Shown here piece after piece: positions 8,301-16,507 of a stretch of DNA of 64,000 nt. A program made the position numbers and the translations under genes. The DNA comes from Chromatiales bacterium (GTDB taxonomy: Bacteria; Pseudomonadota; Gammaproteobacteria; Steroidobacterales; Woeseiaceae), in NCBI GenBank assembly GCA_024679535.1, contig JAIBDF010000002.1:1-64000 (forward strand), written 5' to 3'. Position 1 is the first letter of the stretch; the number at the start of each line of letters is the position of its first letter. Below the pieces are notes generated by a model. It made no database searches. It saw nothing but the letters and a program-made list of their open reading frames with translations, and was not told the origin of the DNA.

Positions 8301-8424
8301 GGCGCGCCAGAGGCGCGTGGGTGCGAATGGCAACTGTACCGGCTAGTAATAAAGTCGGACATTGTCAGCAAACCCGCCGGGAATTTCCTTGCGGGTTTTT
8401 TTTTGCCAATGTCCTGTTGAGGAC
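8301..8424 (+). promoter_or_regulatory. Structured leader with terminator-type attenuator and sequestered SD
   Basis: Three structures occur before the start codon at 8429. A hairpin CGCGCC-AGA-GGCGCG lies at about 8303-8317. A terminator-like stem AACCCGC (8371-7) / GCGGGTT (8391-7) is followed by a nine-T run (8396-8404). GGACATTG (8357-8364) is an exact inverted match to CAATGTCC (8407-8414) and encloses the terminator. CAATGTCC shares its GTCC with a competing small hairpin GTCC-TGTTGA-GGAC (8411-8424) that covers the SD sequence GAGGA. Two mutually exclusive states are therefore possible. The ligand or sensor is unknown, and the leader is too short for a standard lysine riboswitch. Confidence 0.6.
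8369..8404 (+). terminator. Rho-independent terminator/attenuator upstream of the lysC-lysA fusion
   Basis: A 7-base-pair GC-rich stem AACCCGC/GCGGGTT with a 13-base loop is followed by nine T residues. It could end transcripts of the upstream kinase gene, but its nesting in the leader of the next gene makes attenuation equally likely. Confidence 0.75.
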
Positions 8425-8428
8425 CTGA

Positions 8429-11071
8429 ATGAGCGAGGCCAATAGAGAAGCGGACTTCGAGGACAGTGCGGCGCTCGGTGCGTCCGATGCAGTAGGCCGG
8501 TCACGCTGGGTTGTCCTGAAATTCGGAGGCACGAGCGTCTCTACAAGTGAGAGCTGGGAGACGATCGCTCGTCTTGTCCGCGCGAGACTGGAAATGGGCC
8601 TGCGGCCCGTGATCGTGCATTCAGCCCTCAAGGGGGTGTCTAATGCACTCGAAGAGACCTTGCGAAGCGCCATTAGCGGTAACCCGGCCGACCGTCTTGC
8701 CCAAATTCGCGAGCAGCACGGGGAACTGGCAACGGAACTCGGTCTGAATGGCTCGGAAATCCTTGGGGAACGACTCCATGAGCTCGAGCAGCTGGTAGCT
8801 GGCGTCAGGCTGGTGAAGGAAGTGAGTGTGCGGGTGCGGGTGCGGGTAATGGCACTCGGTGAGCTTATGTCCACGCTTCTTGGCGCAGCATACCTGGTAA
8901 AGCAAGGCCTCCCGGTTTGCTGGATGGATGCGCGTGATTTGCTGCGCAGCCGCTCTCGCCCAGGTCGCAACCCGGTCACCAGCTACTTGTCCGCAACCTG
9001 CGATTACCGTCCCGACGACGCCCTTGTAAGCAAGATGGCGGATGAGAAGGACGTCATCCTGACCCAGGGGTTCATCGCGAGAAATACGTCCGGTGAGACG
9101 GTTTTGCTCGGACGTGGCGGCTCCGACACGTCGGCCGCGTATTTTGCGGGAAAGCTGCAGGCGCGACGTCTCGAAATCTGGACCGACGTGCCGGGCATGT
9201 TTACGGCGGATCCACGCGTCGTACCATCGGCCCGACTGCTTATCGGTCTGCATTACGACGAGGCGCAGGAACTTGCGTCTGCAGGAAGTACTGTTCTGCA
9301 CCCGCGCTGCATTTCGCCAGCGCGCGATAACGATTTTCCCATATTCATTCGCAGTACGAAGGACCCCTCGATCAAAGGCACGGTGATCTCTTCGGTAACC
9401 GATGAAGTGGAGCCGCAGGTTAAAGGCATCTGCATTCGCAACGGCCTGACGCTTGTATCGATGACGACCGTGGGTATGTGGCATGAAGTTGGCTTTCTTG
9501 CCAAAGCTTTCGGCGCATTTGCTGAGAATGGCGTTTCGGTTGACCTGATTTCGACTTCCGAAACGAACGTGACGGTCTCGGTCGATACGAGCGATGGCAT
9601 GTTGCCGGACGACGTCGAAGAAGCCCTGATCCATGATTTGGAAAAACTGTGCCGCGTCAGCGTGATCTCGAATTGCTCCGCGGTGAGCCTGGTGGGCAGA
9701 AAGATTCGCACTATCATGCCGCGCCTTGGACCCGCGCTTGAAGTTTTCGAGGAAGAACGCATCCACCTGATGTCGCAGGCTTCGAATGACTTGAATCTAA
9801 GTTTTGTCGTCGACAAGCAGCAGGGACCCAGGCTGGTCAGCAAGCTCCATGCGTCCATTATTCGCAAGCAGGGCGCATCGCAGGTTTTCGGTCCAAGCTG
9901 GGAGCGCCTGTTCGCCGGTGAAGAAGCTGAGGTGCGCGCGGCCGATACCTGGTGGATGAAAAAGCGGCAGGCGTTATTGGCATTAGGTGAGAAGGAACTG
10001 AACGCTTACGTCTATGACCGGGACAGCGTCATCGAAGCTGCGACTAATCTGACCCGCCTGCACAACGTCGATCGTATCCTGTATGCCGTCAAGGCGAACT
10101 TCAACGAGGATCTGCTTAAAGCCGTCGATGCCTGTGGCGTCGATTTCGAGTGCGTATCGCCCGGCGAGGTCGAGTGGGTTGAGAAGGTGGTTCCGGGCCT
10201 CAATCACGAACGTATTCTGTTCACGCCTAACTTCGCACCGCGTGCCGAATATGCGTGGGCACTGGAGCGTGGCTTGCAGGTCACGCTCGACAACCTGTTT
10301 CCCCTGCAGGCGTGGCCCGAATTGTTTAAAGGGCAAAAGCTGTTCGTCCGTATAGACCCAGGGCAGGGGCGCGGCCATCACGAGCATGTGAAGACCGCTG
10401 GTGTGCATTCCAAGTTTGGCGTGCCACGATTTGAAGTGGCCGATCTCCAGCGCCTGGTGAAGGCGGCCGGAGCTGAGGTCATTGGCATTCACGCGCACAG
10501 CGGTAGCGGCATCCTCGATCCAAACAACTGGCGCACCGTAGCCGGTGAGCTCGTCCAGATTGCAGAACAGTTCCCGGCGGTCGAGACAATCGATCTTGGG
10601 GGCGGGCTCGGCGTGCCGGAGAAACCCGGTGACAAGCCCATCGACCTGGCCACCGTGGATGCCACCCTGGCGGAGATCAAGGAAGCGTATCCGCAGTATC
10701 GACTCTGGCTCGAGCCAGGTCGCTACCTGGTGGCGCGAGCCGGGGTGCTGCTGACCCGCGTTACGCAAACCAAGGGGAAAGGCGAGATGCGCTATATCGG
10801 TGTAGGGACCGGCATGAATTCGCTCATACGCCCGGCGCTGTATGGTGCATACCACGAGATTGTTAACCTGACGCGCGCCGATCAGGTGCCGAGCGAAACG
10901 GTAACGATTGTCGGGCCAATCTGCGAAAGCGGGGATCGTCTGGGCAGCGACCGACTGATGCCGCCAACCGAGGAGGGTGATGTCATCCTGATCGCCAACG
11001 CTGGCGCCTACGGCTACGTCATGAGTTCGCGCTACAACATGCGCGAAGTCGCACGGGAAATCGTCATATGA
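8429..11071 (+). CDS. lysA: Bifunctional aspartate kinase / diaminopimelate decarboxylase
   Basis: An 880-residue fusion of the first and last enzymes of lysine synthesis. Residues about 27-300 are aspartokinase (VVLKFGGTSVSTSESW; GRGGSDTSAAYFAGKL), followed by tandem ACT domains to about 470 that normally bind lysine for feedback control. Residues about 510-880 are the PLP-dependent decarboxylase: lysine K555 in YAVKANF, then HAHSGSG, GGGLGVP and the catalytic CESGD. Such fusions are known from Xylella and Xanthomonas. SD GAGGA (8419-8423) is five bases from the ATG. The 3' end overlaps the start of a broken GST gene by 4 bases. Confidence 0.95.
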   Translation: MSEANREADFEDSAALGASDAVGRSRWVVLKFGGTSVSTSESWETIARLVRARLEMGLRPVIVHSALKGVSNALEETLRSAISGNPADRLAQIREQHGELATELGLNGSEILGERLHELEQLVAGVRLVKEVSVRVRVRVMALGELMSTLLGAAYLVKQGLPVCWMDARDLLRSRSRPGRNPVTSYLSATCDYRPDDALVSKMADEKDVILTQGFIARNTSGETVLLGRGGSDTSAAYFAGKLQARRLEIWTDVPGMFTADPRVVPSARLLIGLHYDEAQELASAGSTVLHPRCISPARDNDFPIFIRSTKDPSIKGTVISSVTDEVEPQVKGICIRNGLTLVSMTTVGMWHEVGFLAKAFGAFAENGVSVDLISTSETNVTVSVDTSDGMLPDDVEEALIHDLEKLCRVSVISNCSAVSLVGRKIRTIMPRLGPALEVFEEERIHLMSQASNDLNLSFVVDKQQGPRLVSKLHASIIRKQGASQVFGPSWERLFAGEEAEVRAADTWWMKKRQALLALGEKELNAYVYDRDSVIEAATNLTRLHNVDRILYAVKANFNEDLLKAVDACGVDFECVSPGEVEWVEKVVPGLNHERILFTPNFAPRAEYAWALERGLQVTLDNLFPLQAWPELFKGQKLFVRIDPGQGRGHHEHVKTAGVHSKFGVPRFEVADLQRLVKAAGAEVIGIHAHSGSGILDPNNWRTVAGELVQIAEQFPAVETIDLGGGLGVPEKPGDKPIDLATVDATLAEIKEAYPQYRLWLEPGRYLVARAGVLLTRVTQTKGKGEMRYIGVGTGMNSLIRPALYGAYHEIVNLTRADQVPSETVTIVGPICESGDRLGSDRLMPPTEEGDVILIANAGAYGYVMSSRYNMREVAREIVI

Positions 11072-11523
11072 AGCTTTTCTGGGCCCCGCAAACACGCTCG
11101 CAGCGGGCTATCTGGATGCTCGAAGAGACCGGTTTTGACTACGAGATGCGGCACATTGCGCTGTCTAGTCCGGATCGTGTCGATAGCACGGAGTTTCTGG
11201 GTGCCAGCCCGATGGGAAAGGTTCCGGCCATCGTTGACGGTGAGGTGGCTATGTCCGAGAAATTCAACAACGTCGAAAGCAACCGCTTTCGCGGCGGTTG
11301 GGGCGACTTTGACCTGATGATCGAGACGTGGGACGCAGCACTGGAAGGCAGAGACTGGATTGTCACCGATCAGTTTACAGCGGCAGATGTCATGCTCGGC
11401 GCAAGCGCTATCTTCTTGCGCATGTTCAACATGCTCCCACCGACGAACAACCTCGACGCCTGCGCAGACCGATGCATGGCCCGGCCTGCTTAGCAACGGT
11501 CCATGGAAAAAGGCGCGGAATAG
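11068..11523 (+). pseudogene. Glutathione S-transferase, internally deleted and truncated
   Basis: The first 66 residues are a normal GST thioredoxin-fold start (MKLFWAPQTRSQRAIWMLEE, then NPMGKVPAIVDGEVAMSE-type sequence). The frame then jumps from AMSE straight to KFNNVESNRFRGGWGDFD, which belongs in the C-terminal helical domain. About 50-60 residues that close the N domain and open the C domain are missing. The frame meets TAG at 11491 just after DRCMARPA, where related proteins have an aromatic residue. Reading through gives a family-like tail QRSMEKGAE ending at 11523. One deletion plus one nonsense codon (TGG to TAG is the simplest change) indicates decay. It overlaps the upstream gene by 4 bases. 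Confidence 0.75.
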
Positions 11524-11535
11524 TTAGAACGGCTT

Positions 11536-11901
11536 CTACCCTGTGGCTGTCGCTTCCTTTTTCTTCATCATTGGGCACTGCGAATGATGCTCTGCGAATT
11601 CATCCGCAGACAGGTTGCCGTCGCCGTCCAGATCCAGATCTTCAAATGCAGGAGCCTTCTGCGCATTTTTCATTTTGCCGCCTTCGTCGGCGCGCTTGGC
11701 CATCCGCTCTGAACGGAACTGGTAGAACTCCTCTGAGGTCACCGCATTATCGGCGTTCGCATCGATGTCTGCGTAAGTGGGACATTCATGTGTGTGATGT
11801 TTGCCGTGTCCTTCGGTAGCCGCCGGCGATGACAGGAACACAACAACCGCGCAGGTCCCCAGGAGGATCAGGAAGGCGCGGAGCCAGTGGAATGAGTTCA
11901 T
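11536..11901 (-). CDS. Secreted/periplasmic EF-hand protein
   Basis: A 121-residue protein from the ATG at 11901, which has a good SD (GGAGA at 11907-11911). An upstream TTG in frame would add 11 residues and is less likely. A hydrophobic signal sequence (about 5-27) leads to a His-rich segment (GHGKHHTHE) and two EF-hand loops: DIDANADNAVTSEEF, imperfect, and DLDLDGDGNLSADEF, canonical. It ends in a lysine-rich tail. Calcium binding outside the cytoplasm is likely, but no partner is evident. It is convergent with the GST remnant and lies just downstream of hisE on the same strand. Confidence 0.82.
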   Translation of the reverse strand: MNSFHWLRAFLILLGTCAVVVFLSSPAATEGHGKHHTHECPTYADIDANADNAVTSEEFYQFRSERMAKRADEGGKMKNAQKAPAFEDLDLDGDGNLSADEFAEHHSQCPMMKKKEATATG

Positions 11902-11982
11902 CAGGAATCTCCTAAAGAGCTTGGTCTGGGACAAGTATCCTGTGGCGGCGATATTTCAGCAATACGTAGTTTTAGACGGATC

Positions 11983-12279
11983 CTAGCTCGCGTGGCGGGC
12001 TTTGAGGCAGGTCGCAATGTTCTCGAGGCTGAGGCCCCGATCCGCCAGCAGGACAATCAGGTGATAGACCAGGTCGGCTGCCTCATCGATGGTTTCCTGC
12101 TGCGATCCGGCGGCAGCTGCCAGGGCCAGTTCAACACCTTCTTCACCGACTTTTTGCGCGATCCGTTTCGTTCCGGCAGCAGCCAGCCGTGCTGTGTAAC
12201 TCTCTTCATCCGCAGCGGCGAGGCGCTGCATGACAATGGTCTCAAGTTCGGCGATGAATGCGATGTCAGGCTTGTCCAC
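11983..12279 (-). CDS. hisE: Phosphoribosyl-ATP pyrophosphatase
   Basis: A 98-residue all-alpha NTP-pyrophosphohydrolase. The MazG-like metal site is visible in KVGEEGVELALAA and DEAADLVYHLIVLL. It converts phosphoribosyl-ATP to phosphoribosyl-AMP, the second step of histidine synthesis. It is the last gene of the his operon, 9 bases after hisF. In many relatives hisE is fused to hisI; here the protein carries only the HisE part and no hisI follows. Confidence 0.95.
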   Translation of the reverse strand: MDKPDIAFIAELETIVMQRLAAADEESYTARLAAAGTKRIAQKVGEEGVELALAAAAGSQQETIDEAADLVYHLIVLLADRGLSLENIATCLKARHAS

Positions 12280-12288
12280 TGTCTGTCC

Positions 12289-13056
12289 TCAGAGTCGGAT
12301 ATCGACCTGGTTCTCGGCCAGGTATTGCTTAAGTTGGGGTATCGGTATCTCGGCGCTGTGAAACACACTGGCCGCGAGCGCGCCATCTACGTGCGCTTCC
12401 TCGAATACCGAGAGGAAATGCTCGCGCGCACCGGCGCCGCCCGATGCGATCAAGGGTACGTCGCACACGGCGCGCACGGCGGCGAGTTGCGAGCAGTCAT
12501 AGCCTTGCCGTACGCCATCCTGGTTCATGCAATTCAGCACGATTTCGCCGGCACCACGCTCCTGGACTTCGCGTACCCAGTCCAGTGTCCTGCGCTGCGC
12601 GGACTGTGTTTTTTCAGGGTCGCCGGTGTATTGGTAGACCAGCCAGTCACTATCCTGGGCGTTGCTGTCAATCCCGATAACGACGCACTGTGTGCCGAAG
12701 CGCGATGCGAGCTGACCGATCAGATCCGGGTCTGCCAGAGCAGGGGAGTTGATGGATATTTTATCGGCGCCTTTGTGCAGTACATCTTCCGCATCCGCGA
12801 TGCTTTTGATTCCGCCCGCGACGCAAAAAGGAATGTCGAGCAGTCGCGAGACGCTACTGACCCAGCTGCGATCGACGGTTCGGTCGTCGGGACTCGCGGT
12901 AATGTCGTAAAAGACAAGTTCGTCGGCACCTTCATCCCGATAGCGCGCAGCGAGATCGAGAATGTCGCCAACCACCCGGTGATTGCGAAACTGCACACCC
13001 TTGACGACGGCGCCGTCACGGACGTCGAGACAGGGAATTATGCGTCGCGCCGGAAT
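12289..13056 (-). CDS. hisF: Imidazole glycerol phosphate synthase, cyclase subunit
   Basis: A 255-residue (beta/alpha)8 barrel that with HisH makes imidazole glycerol phosphate and AICAR. The frame reads [14 protein letters not shown] before [11 protein letters not shown], so the catalytic Asp of strand 1 lies upstream of the first GTG (12996). Between the preceding in-frame stop and this segment there is no ATG, GTG or TTG. The codon ATT at 13056-13054 sits 6 bases after a perfect SD, GGAGGT (complement of 13063-13068), and gives the normal family length; I take it as the start. DGAL near the C-terminus supplies the second catalytic region. It overlaps hisA by 19 bases. Confidence 0.9.
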   Translation of the reverse strand: MPARRIIPCLDVRDGAVVKGVQFRNHRVVGDILDLAARYRDEGADELVFYDITASPDDRTVDRSWVSSVSRLLDIPFCVAGGIKSIADAEDVLHKGADKISINSPALADPDLIGQLASRFGTQCVVIGIDSNAQDSDWLVYQYTGDPEKTQSAQRRTLDWVREVQERGAGEIVLNCMNQDGVRQGYDCSQLAAVRAVCDVPLIASGGAGAREHFLSVFEEAHVDGALAASVFHSAEIPIPQLKQYLAENQVDIRL

Positions 13057-13778
13057 GTCGCCACCTCCGCTTCGGTAATTTCACCATCCAGTAATGCACG
13101 TCCGGTTATTGCGGCCGGCAATCCGAGTTCGCGCAGCATCTCCAAATCGTCGAGGTTGCGTACACCGCCCGACGCCTGTAGCTGCAGTGCGTGATATCGC
13201 TGCAGAATTTCCGCGTACAGCTCGAAATTCGGGCCCGACATGGCGCCGTCGCGCGCTACGTCGGTACAGAGCACGTGGATGGCGCCGGCATCGCTGTAGG
13301 TATCGAGGCAGTCCCACAGCGACAGGCCGCTGTCTTCGGTCCATCCATGGGTTGTCAGGCGAGGCGTTCCTGCCTCGTCGATTTTTACGTCGAGCGCCAG
13401 AACCACGGCATCGCCCCCGAACTCGGCAATCCATTCCTTGACCTGCCCTGGCTCGTTGATTGCGACGCTGCCAACGACGCAACGGGTCACGCCATTTTCC
13501 AACCAGCGTACCAGCTTCTCTCGACTGCGAATCCCACCACCCAGCTGCACCTCGAGGCCGGATTCACGCGCTATTTCGGCGACAATCGCCGCGTTCTGCT
13601 GGTTACCGGAGCGGGCGCCGTCAAGATCTACAATGTGGAGGTCGTCTACATCGAGCGCGGAAAAGCGACGGCCAATCGCGGCCGGGTCGTTTGAGTATTC
13701 GGTGGTTTGCTCGAAGTCGCCCTTGAACAGTCGCACACACTTGCCGTCCTTCAGGTCGATGGCCGGGATGATCTTCAT
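13038..13778 (-). CDS. hisA: Phosphoribosylformimino-AICAR-P isomerase
   Basis: A 246-residue (beta/alpha)8 barrel isomerising ProFAR to PRFAR. It starts [12 protein letters not shown], with the strand-1 catalytic Asp, and carries QLGGGIRS and later [15 protein letters not shown] with the second catalytic Asp. I chose the ATG at 13778 because it forms an ATGA overlap with the hisH stop and matches the family N-terminus; an ATG three codons upstream (13787) is an alternative. Confidence 0.95.
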   Translation of the reverse strand: MKIIPAIDLKDGKCVRLFKGDFEQTTEYSNDPAAIGRRFSALDVDDLHIVDLDGARSGNQQNAAIVAEIARESGLEVQLGGGIRSREKLVRWLENGVTRCVVGSVAINEPGQVKEWIAEFGGDAVVLALDVKIDEAGTPRLTTHGWTEDSGLSLWDCLDTYSDAGAIHVLCTDVARDGAMSGPNFELYAEILQRYHALQLQASGGVRNLDDLEMLRELGLPAAITGRALLDGEITEAEVATFRRDA

Positions 13779-14374
13779 ACTGTCCATTCCAGAAAATTAG
13801 AGAGAATTCGAGCGCCGGCTTTTGATGACCGTTCAGGATGAAACTGCGCCGCGACAAAATTGTCCTTACCCAACATGGCCGAAAACGGCTCGGCGTGACG
13901 TGCCGTCGCAATTGTGTACTCTGACTCGGGGACTGCGTAGCTGTGCACGAAGTAGAAGTGATCGCCCGATTCGATGCTGTCTAGTATCGGGTGTGGCGCG
14001 GTGGGCCGCGTCGCGCACCATCCCATGTTCGGCACGGGAAATGCGGCGCTTACCGGCAACTTCCCGGCCCTGCCTGGAATGATGCCGAGGCACTCGACGT
14101 CGTCCTCGGCGGAGCGCTCACACAACAGTTGCATGCCGAGGCAAATACCGAGGACGGGTTGAGCGAGGCCGCGAATAACGTCGACGAGATTCGCTGTATG
14201 CAGCCGCGACATGGCATCGCGAGCGGCGCCCACGCCGGGTAACACCACGCGTTCAGCACCGCGGATTTGGGTCGCGTCAGCGGTAAGTTCGGGAGCGACA
14301 CCAAGGCGTTCAAAGGCGCTCAGGAGGGACGTAATATTCGCGCCGCCGCTGTCGATAATAGCAACCTGGGTCAC
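13775..14374 (-). CDS. hisH: Imidazole glycerol phosphate synthase, glutaminase subunit
   Basis: A 199-residue class I glutamine amidotransferase. The nucleophile elbow is GICLGMQLLCE, with the catalytic Cys, and the His-Glu pair lies near the C-terminus in QFHPERSSKAG. It feeds ammonia to HisF. The start is GTG at 14374 in a GTGA overlap with the hisB stop; the end overlaps hisA by 4 bases. Confidence 0.96.
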   Translation of the reverse strand: MTQVAIIDSGGANITSLLSAFERLGVAPELTADATQIRGAERVVLPGVGAARDAMSRLHTANLVDVIRGLAQPVLGICLGMQLLCERSAEDDVECLGIIPGRAGKLPVSAAFPVPNMGWCATRPTAPHPILDSIESGDHFYFVHSYAVPESEYTIATARHAEPFSAMLGKDNFVAAQFHPERSSKAGARILSNFLEWTV

Positions 14375-15444
14375 AGTGCACCCTTCGTTGACGGCAGTTC
14401 CGTACCGCTGCGTGCGATCGCCTGTCGCAGCGCGCGACCAACCGCCTTGAAGCAGGCCTCAACCATGTGATGAGTATTCTCACCTTCTACCTTGATATGC
14501 AGTGCGGCACCGAGGGATTCAGCGAGTGATCGGAAAAAATGTTCGACCATCTCGGTCGCCATCTGCCCCACATTGTCGCGGGGGAAGTCTGCGGAGAACT
14601 CGAAGGCGGCGCGCCCGGAAATATCGAGCGCAACCTGCGCTTCGCTTTCATCCATCGGTAGAAGGAATCCGTAGCGACCGATGCCGTGCTTGTTACCCAG
14701 GGCCTCGCGCAGCGCCGTGCCGAGGCAGATTGCGGTGTCCTCCACGGTATGGTGTTCGTCGACCTCGAGATCGCCCTCACAGCGTAAAGTGAGACTGAAA
14801 CCGCCGTGTTTGGCGATCTGCTCGAGCATATGGTCATAGAAACCGATGCCGGTGCTGATCGCTGTGTTATTTGCCGTATCGAGATTCACCGCGGCGCTGA
14901 TACGCGTCTCGTTCGTGTTGCGTGTAACTGTCGACGTGCGTTCCGAGTGACAAAGTCGTACGACGATTTGCGGCCAGGTAATGGCCTTTTCGTCGCCACA
15001 GTTGGTGAGGATTCCCTCCACGCCGATCCGGTCCGCCAGCTGCATGTCGGTCTGGCGATCACCAATCACGGCGGAGCCGGACAGGTCGATCGTGTGTGCC
15101 GCCAGGTATCGGGTCAGAAGGCCGGTTCGCGGTTTGCGGCATTCGCAGTTGTCGCCGGGCAGATGGGGGCAAATGAAGACCTCATCGAAAACGATACCCT
15201 GCGATTCAAACAGACTCATCGCCAGGGTGTGTGGCGCGTCAAATTGTTCCTGCGGAAAAGCGTCGGTTCCAAGTCCGTCCTGATTGCTGACCATAACAAA
15301 GCGATAGCCGTGTTTTGCCAGTTCAAGGAGTGACGGGATCACATCGTCGACAAGCCGCACCTTGTCGACCGCATCGACCTGAAAATCATCGGGCTCGACG
15401 ATTAGCGTCCCGTCGCGGTCGATGAACAGAATCTTCTCAGCCAT
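14371..15444 (-). CDS. hisB: Bifunctional histidinol-phosphatase / imidazoleglycerol-phosphate dehydratase
   Basis: A 357-residue fusion. The N-terminal HAD phosphatase (about 1-165) has FIDRDGTLIVEP and a zinc-binding stretch around CPHLPGDNCECRKP. The C-terminal dehydratase (about 167-357) has the two metal-binding repeats FYDHMLEQ/DEHHTVED and GENTHHMVE. It carries out the seventh and ninth steps of histidine synthesis. It overlaps hisC by 8 bases and hisH by 4. Confidence 0.96.
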   Translation of the reverse strand: MAEKILFIDRDGTLIVEPDDFQVDAVDKVRLVDDVIPSLLELAKHGYRFVMVSNQDGLGTDAFPQEQFDAPHTLAMSLFESQGIVFDEVFICPHLPGDNCECRKPRTGLLTRYLAAHTIDLSGSAVIGDRQTDMQLADRIGVEGILTNCGDEKAITWPQIVVRLCHSERTSTVTRNTNETRISAAVNLDTANNTAISTGIGFYDHMLEQIAKHGGFSLTLRCEGDLEVDEHHTVEDTAICLGTALREALGNKHGIGRYGFLLPMDESEAQVALDISGRAAFEFSADFPRDNVGQMATEMVEHFFRSLAESLGAALHIKVEGENTHHMVEACFKAVGRALRQAIARSGTELPSTKGAL

Positions 15445-16507
15445 TGTTGGTGCCTTTCAGCGTGTCCAGAGCACGCAGCAGTTGATTGTTCTCGTCACGG
15501 CTACCCACGGATATACGAATGCACTCATTGAGAGCGCCGCCGAAGTGCCGAAGCAACACGTTGTGCTCCTGACAGCGTTGCATGACGCCCGCAGCATCAT
15601 CAAAGCGAACGAGCAGGAAATTCGCATCACTGGGCCAGATTTTGCGCACGAAATCGTAGTTCATGAGCGCGGCGGCCAGGCGTTCGCGTTCGGCGACTGT
15701 GTCCAGCACAGCCTGTTCGGCAAGCGCCAGTTGCTCATCCTGGAGAGCGTCCTCGACGCACTCGACGACGGGTGTGGCGAGCGCGTAGGGCGCCTGCACG
15801 GCGCTGAGGATGCGAATCACTTCCACAGGGCCCGCGACTGCGCCGCAGCGGGCACCAGCGAAGCCCAGCGCCTTGGACAGCGTTCGCAGCACGAGCAGGT
15901 TCCTGTAACGATCCAGCAATGCGGTCGCGGACGGCTTGTCACCAAACTCAATATAGGCTTCATCAACCACAATCGCGGAGGCGTCGCTGCGCGCTACGAG
16001 CAGACGCTCGAGCTCGTCGCGCGCGAGCACCGTACCCGTCGGGTTATTCGGTGAGCAGATGAAGATGAGACGCGTCGAGGCCTGGCACGCTCCGAGGATT
16101 GCGTCCACATCGATTGCGAAGTCCTGCTCGGGCAGTGTCTTGACCTCAATCAGATCAGCTCCTTGCACCTCGGCATAATGGCGGTACATCGAGAACGATG
16201 GCGAGGTCACGAGCACGCTGTCCTCACCAGCTCTGCAGAATGTTCGGATGACGAGGTCTATCGCCTCGCTGGAGCCACGCGTGACGAGCAGCTGGTCCGC
16301 ACGGCAGCCAAAGCGGTCGGCCAGGGCCGCCTGCAGTTTCTGCGGACGAACCTCCGGATAGCGATTGAGGGGGCGACGAAAATGGCCAATCGTGCTGCGC
16401 CGCGGCGACTCGTTGGCATTCAGACGGATCGTATTCTCAACCTGTTCAGCGGCGTCATATGCGTGCATCGCTTGAAGCTCGGGCCGAACCAGTTTGGTGA
16501 TGCTCAC
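15437..16507 (-). CDS. hisC: Histidinol-phosphate aminotransferase
   Basis: A 356-residue fold-type I PLP aminotransferase. The PLP lysine is in LRTLSKALGFAGARCG; CSPNNPTGT and VVDEAYIEF form the cofactor pocket. It transfers an amino group from glutamate to imidazole acetol phosphate. The start is GTG at 16507 in a GTGA overlap with the hisD stop. All his genes from hisG to hisF overlap, which points to strong translational coupling. Confidence 0.95.
   Translation of the reverse strand: MSITKLVRPELQAMHAYDAAEQVENTIRLNANESPRRSTIGHFRRPLNRYPEVRPQKLQAALADRFGCRADQLLVTRGSSEAIDLVIRTFCRAGEDSVLVTSPSFSMYRHYAEVQGADLIEVKTLPEQDFAIDVDAILGACQASTRLIFICSPNNPTGTVLARDELERLLVARSDASAIVVDEAYIEFGDKPSATALLDRYRNLLVLRTLSKALGFAGARCGAVAGPVEVIRILSAVQAPYALATPVVECVEDALQDEQLALAEQAVLDTVAERERLAAALMNYDFVRKIWPSDANFLLVRFDDAAGVMQRCQEHNVLLRHFGGALNECIRISVGSRDENNQLLRALDTLKGTNNG

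Noticed and set aside
8303..8370. AGAGGCGCG string resembling the 5' core of a lysine riboswitch
   Set aside because: The string is part of a simple CGCGCC-AGA-GGCGCG hairpin, and only about 60 bases remain before the terminator, far too few for the five-helix lysine aptamer.
8621..9766. 381-codon open frame antisense to the aspartokinase
   Set aside because: It lies wholly opposite a strongly conserved coding sequence; antisense frames are common at this GC content and the translation is not family-like.
12994..12996. GTG as start of hisF
   Set aside because: It would remove strand 1 with the catalytic Asp, which is encoded in frame just upstream.
11992..13194. 400-codon open frame antisense to hisE-hisF-hisA
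   Set aside because: Fully opposite three well-supported his genes; a shadow.
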